Shown here: piece after piece, positions 1-10,090 of the stretch
Position numbering within the stretch: position 1 is the stretch's first letter
Layout of the letters: every line of letters starts with the position of its first letter
Assembly: GCA_044226395.1 (NCBI GenBank)
Contig: JBGAHD010000005.1
Location: 529,357 to 593,356, forward strand
Source of the DNA: JBGAHD01 sp044226395
GTDB taxonomy: Bacteria; Pseudomonadota; Gammaproteobacteria; Xanthomonadales; Ahniellaceae
Length of the DNA stretch: 64,000 bases
Direction of reading: 5' to 3'
Translations under genes and position numbers: made by a program
The notes under the pieces: model-generated
Seen by the model: the letters and a program-made list of their open reading frames with translations, nothing else
Told to the model about the DNA's origin: nothing
Databases searched by the model: none

Positions 1-426
1 GCGCCCGGCACCGAGCGCCTGCGCTTCGATGAGTCCCTCGCCATCGCCATCTGCAAGGACATGGATTTCCAAGACGTCGCGCGCGACTACGGCCGCGCCG
101 GCGTGGGTCTGCTGTTCGCGCCAGCCTGGGATTTCGGCGCCGACGCGGAACTGCATCAACGCATGTCGGTGCTGCGCGCGGTCGAGGGCGGCTTCGCGCT
201 CGCGCGCTCGGCGCGCGAAGGCCGACTCACGGTGCACACTGCGCGCGGCGAACCACTCGCCCTCGCGCACAGCGGCGACACCATGGGCGAACTGCTGCTC
301 GACGTGCCCACGGATCGCCGCGACACACTGTATCCACGCATCGGCGATGTCTTTCCGCGCGCCGTGGCGCTGCTTTTCGTCCTGATCGTGAGCGGCGCGC
401 TCTGGCGCCGCCCACGTGCGACCTAA
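1..426 (+). CDS. Nitrilase-superfamily / apolipoprotein N-acyltransferase-like protein, 3' part
   Basis: The frame is open from base 1, so the 5' end lies outside the window. Residues 15-22 read A-I-C-K-D-M-D-F, matching the catalytic-cysteine neighbourhood of the carbon-nitrogen hydrolase (nitrilase) superfamily. A hydrophobic helix (AVALLFVLIVSGALW) follows near the C-terminus and ends in an Arg-rich tail. A C-terminal membrane helix after a nitrilase domain is the arrangement of Lnt, which N-acylates lipoproteins at the inner membrane. The CKDMDF motif differs from the usual Lnt motif, so a related membrane nitrilase is also possible. It converges on the next gene with 14 bp between stops. 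Confidence 0.6.
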   Translation, partial: APGTERLRFDESLAIAICKDMDFQDVARDYGRAGVGLLFAPAWDFGADAELHQRMSVLRAVEGGFALARSAREGRLTVHTARGEPLALAHSGDTMGELLLDVPTDRRDTLYPRIGDVFPRAVALLFVLIVSGALWRRPRAT

Positions 427-440
427 AGGTCGCGTCGCGA

Positions 441-3125
441 TCAACGTCGCGGCGACAAGCGATCCGGCGCGTCCCAGGGCGCGCCATACCAATGGCCACC
501 GGCCCAGTAGTACACGGCATCCCCGACCATCAGGACGCGACCGCGGTTGAGTGCGCTGTACTTCTCGTTGGTGTCGGCGTTATTGGCCGCCGGCGTCACG
601 CGCAAGGTGCCGCGCGCGCGCAGTTGTTGGCCTTCGACGTCGTACAAGGCCACGCCCGAATACACCCAATCATAGGTATGGCTGGGTTCCGGATGATCGG
701 GATTGTTGGCCGTGGCCTCGGTCACGTACACGGGCAAGGCGATGCGCGCCCCGCGAGAGCCATTGGGCGCCAGATAGGCCAACGCATGATGCGAAGCGAG
801 CAAGGCCGAGCCCGAACCGCGACGACCGAGCGTCTGCGCCGACAAGCGCCGCGGCGCCGCGATGTTGCTGACATCGAACAAGGAAAAACCCAAGCCCTGA
901 TACCACGCGAAATTGCCATCGGCCGAGCCCGTCGCCGGCACGGCCTCCTTGCCGATGCCGAGCAACTGGCCATTGGGCAAGGGATGCAGATAGGCCGAAT
1001 ACCCCGGCAATTCCAGCGCGCCGCCGATGCGCGGATCGTCCGGTCGCGACAGATCGATCGAGTACAAGGGATCCGTCGCGCGGAAGGTCACGGCGTAGGC
1101 GCGATCGCCAACGAAACGCACCGAATACAACTGCTCGCCCGGATGACCGATCGGCTCGGGCCGCGCGGCATTGGGCATGCGGCCGATCACGCGCATCATG
1201 CGCGAATCGCCCACCGGCTCGAGTACATTGATCTGGTAGTAGTCGCTGCCACCGAAAGGCGTGGCGCCCTCGGCCAGCACGCGCAGGCGGCCGTCGTATT
1301 CCGACAAATGAAACGCCTGCTGATCGGCATTGCCGCCCAGATGACCATCGACCGTGCCGGACGCGCGGTACTTCATCGTGGCCAGATCGATGTAGTGCAA
1401 GTCCGTGCGCGTTTCGCGCGGGAAAACGATGCCGCCATTGCCTTGCGTCACGTGATCGCGCGTCGTGGCCAGATAGATCGACCGCGGCGAGACATACATC
1501 GCGTTGGACCAGTCGGACACGGTCACGAACGAGGTCGTGGCCGCCGGGTTGTCGATCGGCACGGCGGTGAGCGTGAGCATCACCACGCCGCGCGTGTCCG
1601 GCGCGAACGGCGGCGCCCAGATTTCATCGGCCGGGGCCATCAGGCGCGCGGGCGCGTCGTCGACGCGCACGGTCGGCAGCATCTTTTCCAGCGGCGCGTG
1701 GGCAATGTTCTCGGCGGTGTACCCATTGACGGTGTAGCGCGAGACATCGGCCACATAGCGCGTGACCACGTAGATCGTGCGTCCAATGCGACGCGTGCCC
1801 ACCAGCAAACCATCGAGGCGCACGCGATGCGCGACGCGCGGTTGCCCGCGATCCTCCAGGCGCAACAGATCGATCGCGACGCGACGGTTGACCAGCGCGC
1901 ACTCGTCGCCCTGCTCCTGACGCACGCCCACCAAGGCGCGCGCGCCCTGCTCGGGTCCGATCAGGTACAGGCCCCGCAGTTCATTGCTGTAGTTATCGGA
2001 CTGGTCCGTGGTCAGATCGACTGATCCGGCCAAGGACAAATCGGCCTGCGCGGGCGCCAGCCGATAGGCGCGCACGGCGCTGATTGGCGGACCACGCGGC
2101 GCGCGCCGCGTGGTATCGACGAAGACGCTGTACGCGTATTCGCCATCGGCATCGATCAAATCATCTTCGTCGACGCCGGCTTCCTGCGTGTTGGTGTCGC
2201 TGACCGCGGTCTGCGCCGCTTCCGCCGGCGGCGGTGAAAAATCGACGTAGCACAAGCCATACCCCGAGGGCTGACGCGCCAGGCCTTCGACGAGGTAAGC
2301 ATGCGCGGCCTCATCCGACGCCAGCCGCGCGAGCGCGGCCTTGTGCGAGCGGCCCGATGGCAGATCACTCAGCAAGGCCAGGGCCTTGGCCTGGCGATGC
2401 CAGGTCACGCCATCGCGCCAACGCACGTCGGCGCCGAAGATTCCGGTCGCTTCATCGCGAAACTGCAGGCTCACCTCGCCGGCCGGGCGCGTGGTCGGCG
2501 CGCAGGTCGGGCAGTCGACGCGGAAAGACACCATGGGCACGACTTCGTTGTCAGCGCGCGGCGAGACCGTGCCGAAGGCCCAGCGCGGTTGCCCGGCGCC
2601 GTCGAAGGCGTAGTAGACGACGGCATCGACATCGCGCTCGCTCACGAGCGTCACGCCATGCCCGGCATCGCCCGGCATCATCCAATGGCCGGAGCGATCC
2701 TCGGTGGTGAAGCCGCTGGAAAAACGCAGCGCCTGCAGCGTGGCATTGCCCGTGCGACCGGGCAGATTCCAACTCGCGCTCACGTGTTCGCTGTCGACGA
2801 CACGCACGGTCAAGTTGCCGACCGTGGTGCCCGGGCCCAGCGCGCGCGTGGTGGCATCCCAGGTGTAGCGCGTTACCGGCACGGTCCACGTGTTGTCGGC
2901 GCCTTCGCCCGCGGCGAGATACCACACGGGTTCGCCGGTCTCGTCGAAGGTCAGGATCGCGGCCGCGAGCCGCGAGCCCACGGGCGCCAAGGTGAACGCG
3001 ATGCCCGGCCGCGCCGGATCGTGCCACCAGCCGGGTTCGAGCAAGCCATCGCCGCGCGTGAAGCTGCGCGCGTGCGCGGTGATGCTCATGACGAAAAGCA
3101 CTAAAGCCAGAAGCAGGCGACGCAT
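441..3125 (-). CDS. Secreted beta-propeller domain protein
   Basis: The start at 3125 is chosen over an upstream ATG because a GGGAGG ribosome site precedes it and the protein then begins with a Sec signal peptide (MRRLLLALVLFVMSITAHA). The N-terminal ~230 residues contain two copies of a W-rich module (GWWHDPARPG..., GHWMMPGDAGHG...), a type seen again in the DUF1800 protein at 48.9 kb. The motif TNTQEAGVDEDDLIDADG introduces the C-terminal region; that motif is typical of the Beta_propel family (PF09826), bacterial secreted propellers of unknown substrate. The protein is ~894 aa. It should be periplasmic or extracellular; no catalytic role can be assigned. It is divergent from the TonB receptor. 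Confidence 0.8.
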   Translation of the reverse strand: MRRLLLALVLFVMSITAHARSFTRGDGLLEPGWWHDPARPGIAFTLAPVGSRLAAAILTFDETGEPVWYLAAGEGADNTWTVPVTRYTWDATTRALGPGTTVGNLTVRVVDSEHVSASWNLPGRTGNATLQALRFSSGFTTEDRSGHWMMPGDAGHGVTLVSERDVDAVVYYAFDGAGQPRWAFGTVSPRADNEVVPMVSFRVDCPTCAPTTRPAGEVSLQFRDEATGIFGADVRWRDGVTWHRQAKALALLSDLPSGRSHKAALARLASDEAAHAYLVEGLARQPSGYGLCYVDFSPPPAEAAQTAVSDTNTQEAGVDEDDLIDADGEYAYSVFVDTTRRAPRGPPISAVRAYRLAPAQADLSLAGSVDLTTDQSDNYSNELRGLYLIGPEQGARALVGVRQEQGDECALVNRRVAIDLLRLEDRGQPRVAHRVRLDGLLVGTRRIGRTIYVVTRYVADVSRYTVNGYTAENIAHAPLEKMLPTVRVDDAPARLMAPADEIWAPPFAPDTRGVVMLTLTAVPIDNPAATTSFVTVSDWSNAMYVSPRSIYLATTRDHVTQGNGGIVFPRETRTDLHYIDLATMKYRASGTVDGHLGGNADQQAFHLSEYDGRLRVLAEGATPFGGSDYYQINVLEPVGDSRMMRVIGRMPNAARPEPIGHPGEQLYSVRFVGDRAYAVTFRATDPLYSIDLSRPDDPRIGGALELPGYSAYLHPLPNGQLLGIGKEAVPATGSADGNFAWYQGLGFSLFDVSNIAAPRRLSAQTLGRRGSGSALLASHHALAYLAPNGSRGARIALPVYVTEATANNPDHPEPSHTYDWVYSGVALYDVEGQQLRARGTLRVTPAANNADTNEKYSALNRGRVLMVGDAVYYWAGGHWYGAPWDAPDRLSPRR

Positions 3126-3382
3126 GTGACCCTCCCTGTCCGCGCTTGCGGACCGTCCCCCGTGTCCCCAGGGTAGCAATTCTCCAGGACGGGCGCGCGC
3201 GGGCGATCGTCGCAGGCGTGTCAAGGTCGGGCGCTGTTTCTCGCATTCCGTAGGCGTGGTCGGCCATTCCGTTCAGAAAGCCGGCATTGACCACGCCTTG
3301 GTTCCATCGTAGACCCGAGCTGCCCCGTCGCCCTGTTGGGATGGTCAGGAGCCCGGGGATCACTATTTAGGGAGATGTACCC

Positions 3383-5854
3383 ATGACACGAAAGTTATTG
3401 CCCCTCGCCATTGCCTTCGGCCTGTCCGCGCCGAGTCTCGTGCTGGCGGGCCCCGCGCCCGACCAGGACACCGCGCCCGCCGCGGCAAAAGAAGATGAGA
3501 AGGCCAAGGATCAGGACGTGCTCGACACCGTCATCGTCACCGGCACGCGCCGCGACGATCGCACCGTGGCCGAATCGCTGGCCCCGATCGACGTGCTCCA
3601 GCCCGAGGAACTGCAAAACGCCGGCACGCCCGACCTGCAGGCGGTGCTCACGCGCCTGGTGCCGTCGTTCAACTACCCGCGCACGTCGATCACCGATGCC
3701 TCCGATCATGTGCGTCCGGCGCAATTGCGCGGCCTGTCGCCCGATCAGACCCTGGTGCTGATTAATGGCAAGCGACGCCATCGCACGGCGATTATCAACA
3801 TCAATGGCACGATCGGTCGTGGTTCGTCGCCGGCGGATCTCAACGCGATTCCGCTGTCGGCCATCGATCATGTCGAAGTGCTGCGTGACGGCGCCTCGGC
3901 GCAATACGGTTCCGACGCCATCGCCGGCGTGATCAACGTGGTGCTCAAGAGCGCCGACAGCGGCGGCTCGGCCGACGTGCGCGTGGGTGGCTATGACAAG
4001 GGCGACGGCGATCTGCGTCAGACTTCGGGCAATGTGGGTTTCGGCTTGGGCGATGGCGGCTTCGTCAATGTCACCGCCGAGTTCCGCGACAAGGACGCGA
4101 CCAATCGCTCCACGCCCGATCGTCGTCAGCAGTATCCGCTGGTCAATGGCGCGCCCGACCCGCGCGAGGCGACCTTCGATCGCATCAATCATCGCTTCGG
4201 CGATGCCGACACCATCGATCGCCTGCTGTTTCTCAACGCCGAATTGCCGGTGAGCGAAAACACGCGGCTGTACGCGTTCGGTGGCGCCAGCAATCGCGAT
4301 GGCGAGGCGGCGGGCTTCTTCCGTCGCGCGCTAGATGCGCGCAACGTGCCGTCGATTCATCCCGATGGTTTCCTGCCCTTGATCGTGACCGACGTGAAGG
4401 ATCGCTCCGGCGTGTTCGGCGCGACCGGCGTGTGGGGCGCGGGCTGGCAATGGGATCTGTCGGCGAACGTCGGCGATTCGGATTTCGACTTCAACGTGCA
4501 TGACTCGGTCAACACCTCGCTGGGCGCGAGTTCGCCGACGCGCTTTTTCGCCGGCACCTTGAGCTCGGGCCAGGAGTTGCTCAACCTCGATCTGCGCAAC
4601 AGCTTCGACGTGAGCTGGCTGGTGACGCCCTTGTCGACGGCCTTCGGCGCGGAGTATCGCCGCGAGACCTTCGAGATTGAACGCGGCGATCCCAACTCGT
4701 ATTTCGGCACGGGCTCGCAGGTGTTTCCGGGCTTTCGTCCCAGCGATGAGATCGACGCTTCGCGCCACAGCTACGCGCTCTACGCCGATCTGGAAGGCGA
4801 TGTCACCGAGAACCTGACGCTCGGCGGCGCGCTGCGTTACGAGGATTTTTCCGATTTCGGCGACAAGGCGTCGGGCAAGTTCTCCGCGCGTTACGCCTTC
4901 TCGCCGGAGTACGCGTTGCGCGGCACGGTGAGCACGGGCTTCCACGCGCCGAACTTGCAGCAGCAGTACTACTCGACCACGGCGACCAACTTCATCAACG
5001 GTCAGCCGTTTGATATCCGCACCTTCCCGGTGTCGAGCCCGATCGCGCAAGCGCTCGGCGCCGAACCGCTGAAGGCCGAGGAATCGACCAACTACAGCCT
5101 GGGCTTCGTCGCGCAACCGACCGAGGCGTTCTACTTCACGATCGATCTGTATCGCATCGACATCGATGACCGGATCATTCTGTCGGAGAACCTCACCGGC
5201 ACGGGCGTGCGCAATTTCCTCACCGCGCAGGGCTTTCCCGGTGTCGATGGCGGCCGCTACTTCACCAACGCGGTCGACACGCGCACCAAGGGCCTGGACG
5301 TGATCGGTCGTTACAACTGGGATCTGGGCAATGCCGGTCAGTTGGTGACGACGCTGGGCTACAACCGCAACGACACCGACATCGAAGCCGTCGCGCCCAA
5401 TCCCGAGGAGTTGAACGCCGCCAACCTGCAATTGCAGCGCATCGGCCGCGTCGAGATCGGTCGTCTGACCGTGGGCTCGCCGCGCGACAAGATCATCCTG
5501 GGCGGCGATTATTACCTCGGTGATTTCACCGCGCGCCTGACCGGCACGCGCTACGGCGACTGGAGCGTGCTCAATGCCAACGCGGCGCAGGACGATCACT
5601 TCGACGCGCAATGGGTCGTCGATCTGGCGCTGAGCTATCGCTTCGGCCCGGCGACTTTCACCCTCGGCGCGGAGAACTTGAACAACGTCTACCCCGCGCA
5701 GGTCAGCACGGTGCTCGTGACGGACGCGAACGGCTTCGTGTCCTCGGGCCCGGGCGACAACTCCAACAGCGGCATCCTGCCGTATGCGCGTGGCGAAGCG
5801 CCGTTCGGATTCAACGGACGGTTCTATTACGCGAAGGTGGGTTTCGAGTGGTGA
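3383..5854 (+). CDS. TonB-dependent outer-membrane receptor
   Basis: 823 aa. The protein has an N-terminal signal peptide, then a TonB-box-like stretch (DTVIVTGTR, residues ~49-57). The plug domain (~60-190) has the typical PLSAIDHVEVLRDGASAQYG and GVINVVLK motifs, and the rest is a long beta-barrel ending in an aromatic residue (GFEW). AGGGAG lies 8 nt before the ATG. TonB receptors import siderophores, cobalamin or carbohydrates; the substrate cannot be read here because no dedicated transport or catabolic genes are adjacent. It is followed by a clear terminator, so it is probably monocistronic. Confidence 0.93.
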   Translation: MTRKLLPLAIAFGLSAPSLVLAGPAPDQDTAPAAAKEDEKAKDQDVLDTVIVTGTRRDDRTVAESLAPIDVLQPEELQNAGTPDLQAVLTRLVPSFNYPRTSITDASDHVRPAQLRGLSPDQTLVLINGKRRHRTAIININGTIGRGSSPADLNAIPLSAIDHVEVLRDGASAQYGSDAIAGVINVVLKSADSGGSADVRVGGYDKGDGDLRQTSGNVGFGLGDGGFVNVTAEFRDKDATNRSTPDRRQQYPLVNGAPDPREATFDRINHRFGDADTIDRLLFLNAELPVSENTRLYAFGGASNRDGEAAGFFRRALDARNVPSIHPDGFLPLIVTDVKDRSGVFGATGVWGAGWQWDLSANVGDSDFDFNVHDSVNTSLGASSPTRFFAGTLSSGQELLNLDLRNSFDVSWLVTPLSTAFGAEYRRETFEIERGDPNSYFGTGSQVFPGFRPSDEIDASRHSYALYADLEGDVTENLTLGGALRYEDFSDFGDKASGKFSARYAFSPEYALRGTVSTGFHAPNLQQQYYSTTATNFINGQPFDIRTFPVSSPIAQALGAEPLKAEESTNYSLGFVAQPTEAFYFTIDLYRIDIDDRIILSENLTGTGVRNFLTAQGFPGVDGGRYFTNAVDTRTKGLDVIGRYNWDLGNAGQLVTTLGYNRNDTDIEAVAPNPEELNAANLQLQRIGRVEIGRLTVGSPRDKIILGGDYYLGDFTARLTGTRYGDWSVLNANAAQDDHFDAQWVVDLALSYRFGPATFTLGAENLNNVYPAQVSTVLVTDANGFVSSGPGDNSNSGILPYARGEAPFGFNGRFYYAKVGFEW

Positions 5855-5909
5855 TGGGTTGAAGCTTCACGCGCGGCGCGATTTCGCCGCGCGTTGAAAC
5901 GCTGAAGAA

Positions 5910-5950
5910 GAGCCCGCGATGCCTCGTGTATCGCGGGCTCTTTGGTTTTT
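5910..5950 (+). terminator. Rho-independent terminator of the TonB receptor gene
   Basis: The arms agcccgcgat and atcgcgggct form a hairpin around a ~9-nt loop, followed by tttggttttt. It lies 56 nt after the receptor stop codon. Confidence 0.85.
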
Positions 5951-6161
5951 GTGTCGGTCGCTCGCGACGAGCGGCGAGTCTCGCGACGCGCGAGTGAGTT
6001 CCTCCAGGTCAGTCAGCGCTGTCGCGCCGCTCGACTTGAACAGGATCGGGCGTTCTTCACGGTTTCGTCGTGCGCTTGTGAATACGGTGCGCGAGCCCAT
6101 GGCTCGCCATCGGGGCGTCGTGGGCGAACGGAATGCTCAACCACTCAGGAGGAATGAAGCG

Positions 6162-7643
6162 ATGCTTACGATCCACCGGGGTAAGGGCGCGACGCGCGCC
6201 ACGGTCGCGGTTCGTTGCCTGACGAGCGCCTTGGCGCTGGCGGGGCTGATGTCGACGGCGCAAGCCCAAGACACGGGCGACGACACCGACAAGCTGATCA
6301 ATCCCAATTGCGAACCGGCCGAGCGGATACCGCCGGACGAAGAGGTCAACAGCGATTTCATCGTGCCCACCGATGCGCCGCTGCGCGCGGTCAGCGCGCC
6401 GATCGACGCGTCGCGCACGGCCGAGAAGCGCAGCTTCGAAGCCTGCGCGGGCGATGTCGACTACGACGCCAACAACGAACGCATCGCCAATGGCGCGGAG
6501 AAGATCCTGCCTTTGCCCGAAGACTTCGAAGTCGCCGCCGCGCCCTGCGCGTTTCCGCCGGCGCTGACCGTGGTCGGTGGCTTGCGCGACAACTACGCGG
6601 CGCCCACGGAACCCGCTAACGTCACCGCGCAGATCGTCATCGCCGCGGGCAATCCCCCATTCACCAAGTGGAAGCCGTTCGACGATGGCTCGGTCGATCG
6701 CTTCTTCGGTCACGGCATGCCGCTCAACTACAGCGGCTTCTATCGCTACGGCACGATCACGATCGATCTCAAGCCCAATGGCAGCGGTGAATGGGACAAT
6801 GACACGCTGGCGTTGTGGACGGTCAATGGTCAACCCGGCTGGGGCGCGCGCATTCGTGACCTCGGTGCCAGCGCCGATCGCGAGCAACGCGTCACCCTCA
6901 ACCTCGCCAACTTGCGCACGACCAATGGCAGCCTGCTCGATCAGATCAACACCTTCCACAATCTCAATGTGTTCATGCAGGACGATACGCAAGTCGACGA
7001 CATCACCGTCGACTTGGCCTGCAGCGCGCAGAACGTGCCGCCGCGCGTGGGCGTGATCATGGGCCCGCGCGGTTGCGGCGCATTGACGCAGCACGATGTG
7101 TTTCTCGACAACGAGGACAACCGCAACGCCAACAATCGCTCGGGGTGGATCGGCGCGACGATCTCGAACAAGAACACGCAGTTCCGCTTCTGCGCGGTCG
7201 ACGGCAATCTGTTCGTGCCGGCCGCGAACGCGGGCGCGGCGTTCGCGCTGGTGTCGCTGGCGCCGAACTGCCCCAGCGGCTTCACGCGCTTCGATCGCTT
7301 CCACGACAACGAGGACAATCGTCCGGCCTCATGGGACACCACGCCCGGCGGCAGTCCGACCACGACCATGGGCGCCAAGCTCGACACCAATATGGCCTTC
7401 TGCGTGTCGACCGGTCGCGCCACGCGCGTGCCCAATTCGGTCTTCCCCGATTTGGGCGTGACTTATGGCGTGTTTGGCGGACGCACGCCGGCCTTGTCGA
7501 CGTGGGCGATGGAACGCGGCTGGGTGCACCTCGATGACGAGGACAAGAACAACCGCAATCAGCCGGACAACCCGCCGTCGTGGACGACCGAGTTCCTCGG
7601 CGCGGGCAAGAACACCGATTATTGGGTCGCGCGCATTCGCTGA
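6162..7643 (+). CDS. Secreted protein with DNEDN repeats, unknown function
   Basis: The start at 6162 has AGGAGG 9 nt upstream and gives a Sec signal peptide ending at AQAQD; longer in-frame starts lack a ribosome site. The mature protein (~460 aa) has a beta-rich N-terminal half and a C-terminal half with three diverged repeats. The repeats contain the acidic motifs FLDNEDNRNANN, FHDNEDNRPASW and HLDDEDKNNRNQ, each followed by a similar ~50-residue block with an FCAVDG/FCVSTG-type Cys. The acidic loops could bind calcium (inference). No family is recognised. It is flanked by its own hairpins, so it is a single-gene unit. Confidence 0.75.
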   Translation: MLTIHRGKGATRATVAVRCLTSALALAGLMSTAQAQDTGDDTDKLINPNCEPAERIPPDEEVNSDFIVPTDAPLRAVSAPIDASRTAEKRSFEACAGDVDYDANNERIANGAEKILPLPEDFEVAAAPCAFPPALTVVGGLRDNYAAPTEPANVTAQIVIAAGNPPFTKWKPFDDGSVDRFFGHGMPLNYSGFYRYGTITIDLKPNGSGEWDNDTLALWTVNGQPGWGARIRDLGASADREQRVTLNLANLRTTNGSLLDQINTFHNLNVFMQDDTQVDDITVDLACSAQNVPPRVGVIMGPRGCGALTQHDVFLDNEDNRNANNRSGWIGATISNKNTQFRFCAVDGNLFVPAANAGAAFALVSLAPNCPSGFTRFDRFHDNEDNRPASWDTTPGGSPTTTMGAKLDTNMAFCVSTGRATRVPNSVFPDLGVTYGVFGGRTPALSTWAMERGWVHLDDEDKNNRNQPDNPPSWTTEFLGAGKNTDYWVARIR

Positions 7644-7662
7644 GGCGCGCTTGAGGTGACAA

Positions 7663-7700
7663 GCCGCGATCCACGACGCGATAACGTCGTGGATCGCGGC
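7663..7700. terminator. Perfect 15-bp hairpin after the DNEDN-repeat gene
   Basis: The arms gccgcgatccacgac and gtcgtggatcgcggc pair perfectly around an 8-nt loop, 19 nt after the stop codon. There is no T-run, so it may be an RNA-stabilising or weak terminating structure. The rest of 7701-8063 shows nothing I can name. Confidence 0.5.
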
Positions 7701-8063
7701 CACGCGCGGCGGTTCGCTGTAAACCCCTTCGCGCGACGGACCGTATGGTTGCAATGCATCAGCGTCCGTTGATGCCGCGGTATTTCCCAGCGTGAATTCG
7801 CGATCGCGCCGTGCTTGCGCCGCAACATGGCGCGTGAAAGTCGCGCGCGGTCGTCACGCGCGGCGCGCAATGCTCGGCGCGCGCATAAATTACGGCTCCT
7901 CCTGAAAGCGATTCTGTCCTTGCGTTTGCGCGCGAATCGGGCAACAGTCGGCGACGAACACCGGGTTTCCCGAGTCGATCGCGCGTCCTTGACGAGGCGC
8001 GACGCGGTGCCCGATGTGCGTTCACATCTGCCGCGTTCGCGGCCATTCCGGGAGGGGAATGCA

Positions 8064-10019
8064 ATGCGTTTGAATCGTCTGACAGTGTCGGTGTTGTCGG
8101 GTTTGTTGTTGTCCGTGCCAGCGGCTTATGCCCAGGGCACGATCATCGCGAAGCAGTTGGCCGGTCCGCCGAGCGAATTCGCCGCGATGGCCGCGCCGGA
8201 TCCGGCCGCGGCCGCGATTCAGTCCAAGTCGGCGCTGCTGCCGATCGAGCTCAACGAAGCCAAGGCCCAAGCGGGCCAATTCGCGTGGAGCGGCAAGCTG
8301 CCCGTCGAGAACGGCCGGCTGCGGTTCCTGGTGTTCTCGGGTGGCGATGAATCGTGGCAGGTTGGTCTGCGCACGCCGTCGGGCACGCAGCAAAAGGCCG
8401 CCAGCATCGCGCGCGAAATGAGCGGCGGTGAGTTTGGCCTCGAGAACGCGCGCTATCCGGCGCAGTACTTCGCGCTCGACAATCTGCAAAGCGGCGAGTG
8501 GCGCCTCGACATCGACGCCAGCGCGGCCAGCACGCGCCAAGGTTACGTACTGATCGAAGGCGACGAGCACACGGAACTCGCCTCGTATCAGACCAGCAAG
8601 CGTCAGCTCACCGGCCAGCGCATCGGCCTGGTGGCGATGATCACCGGCACGACCGATGACGATCAGGTGTTGATGGGCAAGGCCGCGGGTCAGATCACGC
8701 GTGCGTCGCTGCGTGTCACGATGCCCGATGGCGGCATCGAAACTTTCGCCATGTTCGACGATGGCGCGCACGCCGATGGCGCGGCCAACGACGGCACCTT
8801 CGGTGGCGACTTCCTCGCCAAGCGCGCGGGGCAATACCTCGCCCAGGTCGTGATCGAGGGTCGCGATCGTCAAGGCCAATCCTTGTTGCGCACGGCCGAA
8901 CACGTGGTGCCGGTGCTGGATCCTTCGATCGCGCTTCTGTCGACCAAGGCCGCCGCGCGCGGCAGTTCGGTCGCGGCCAATCGCATCGAGATCGGCGTGC
9001 CCGTGACCACCAGCAAGGCCAACCAGCACTATCGCGCCTATGCCGAAGTGTGGGGCAGTGACGCGGCCGGCAAGGCCGTGCCCGTGGCCTGGGTCGGTGG
9101 CATGACCACGCCCGCGAATGGACAGCTCAGTCTCGCGCTCGACGAGCGCTGGGTCGTGCTGGCCGGCGCGCGCGCGCCGTTCGAACTGCGCAATCTGCGC
9201 GTCGAGGATCCCGATGACTTCGTGAGCCTGGTCACCGCCAAGCGTCTGCCGCTGAGCTTGCCGGCGCTGCGCACCAAGGCCACGCGCGCCAGCATCGTCG
9301 TCGACGACGTGATGACGCAAGGCCCGCGTCCGGCCTCGATCGACAGTTCGGCCAAGGGCGTGGGCACGCGCCTGTTGCTGGTGCATGGCTACTGCTCGGG
9401 CGGCGTGTGGCCGGCGGCGCAGTTCAGCAATGCCTCGACCTTCCTCGACACCAATCAGAATCGCAGCCACGACCAGTTCGCGCGCTTGATTCAGAGCTTC
9501 GGCGCGACGTGGAACTCGTTCGGCATCGTCGCGCACAGCCAAGGTGGCGCGGCCGCGCTGCATCTGTACACGTACTACTGGAGCGGCCTGGACAATGCCA
9601 CGGGCAATCGCCTGATCCAGTCGGTGGGCACGCCATATCAGGGCACCAACCTCGCCGGCATTCTGGCCACGCTGGGTTCGTGGTTCGGCGTCGGTTGCGG
9701 CACCAACAACGACCTGAGCTATTCGGGCGCGTCGTCGTGGTTGTCGGGCATTCCGGCCTCGCGTCGCGCGAAGGTGTATTACTACACCACGGCCTTCCGC
9801 ACCACGAACTGGTGGACCAACGACTACTGCAACTTCGCCACCGATCTGGTGCTGTCCGATCCCGAAGACGGCACGACCGAGAAGGCCTACGGCCAATTGC
9901 CCAGCGGCAACAACATGGGCCATACCACGGGCCAATGCCACACCTCGGGCATGCGCGATCCGGCGCAGTATCTGGATTCCGGTCGCAACGCGGTGCTCAA
10001 CAGCAACGCGGCGCGCTGA
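8064..10019 (+). CDS. Secreted alpha/beta-hydrolase (lipase-like) with N-terminal beta domains
   Basis: The start at 8064 follows GGGAGGGG and gives a signal peptide cut after AYAQG. The product is 651 aa. The N-terminal ~440 residues are beta-rich and include MPDGGIETFAMFDDGAHADG, of the kind found in choice-of-anchor-X/CARDB-type domains. The C-terminal ~210 residues form an alpha/beta-hydrolase: LLLVHGYCSGG supplies the oxyanion region, AHSQGGAAAL the nucleophile elbow (Ser), and later Asp/His residues could complete the triad. An esterase or lipase acting outside the cell is likely; the substrate is unknown. A strong terminator follows. Confidence 0.75.
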   Translation: MRLNRLTVSVLSGLLLSVPAAYAQGTIIAKQLAGPPSEFAAMAAPDPAAAAIQSKSALLPIELNEAKAQAGQFAWSGKLPVENGRLRFLVFSGGDESWQVGLRTPSGTQQKAASIAREMSGGEFGLENARYPAQYFALDNLQSGEWRLDIDASAASTRQGYVLIEGDEHTELASYQTSKRQLTGQRIGLVAMITGTTDDDQVLMGKAAGQITRASLRVTMPDGGIETFAMFDDGAHADGAANDGTFGGDFLAKRAGQYLAQVVIEGRDRQGQSLLRTAEHVVPVLDPSIALLSTKAAARGSSVAANRIEIGVPVTTSKANQHYRAYAEVWGSDAAGKAVPVAWVGGMTTPANGQLSLALDERWVVLAGARAPFELRNLRVEDPDDFVSLVTAKRLPLSLPALRTKATRASIVVDDVMTQGPRPASIDSSAKGVGTRLLLVHGYCSGGVWPAAQFSNASTFLDTNQNRSHDQFARLIQSFGATWNSFGIVAHSQGGAAALHLYTYYWSGLDNATGNRLIQSVGTPYQGTNLAGILATLGSWFGVGCGTNNDLSYSGASSWLSGIPASRRAKVYYYTTAFRTTNWWTNDYCNFATDLVLSDPEDGTTEKAYGQLPSGNNMGHTTGQCHTSGMRDPAQYLDSGRNAVLNSNAAR

Positions 10020-10036
10020 GTTTCCGCGGTTTGAAG

Positions 10037-10068
10037 AACGGGCGCGCGAATGCGCGCCCGTTTTTTTT
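10037..10068 (+). terminator. Rho-independent terminator
   Basis: The arms aacgggcgcgc and gcgcgcccgtt flank a 3-4 nt loop and are followed by a run of eight T. It closes the alpha/beta-hydrolase gene. Confidence 0.92.
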
Positions 10069-10090
10069 GGAACGCGGTAGTGGCGTTGAA

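Noticed and set aside
492..2024. Long plus-strand ORF (510 codons) opposite the beta-propeller gene
   Set aside because: His/Arg/Gly-rich composition without motifs; it is the antisense shadow of a clear coding frame in GC-rich DNA.
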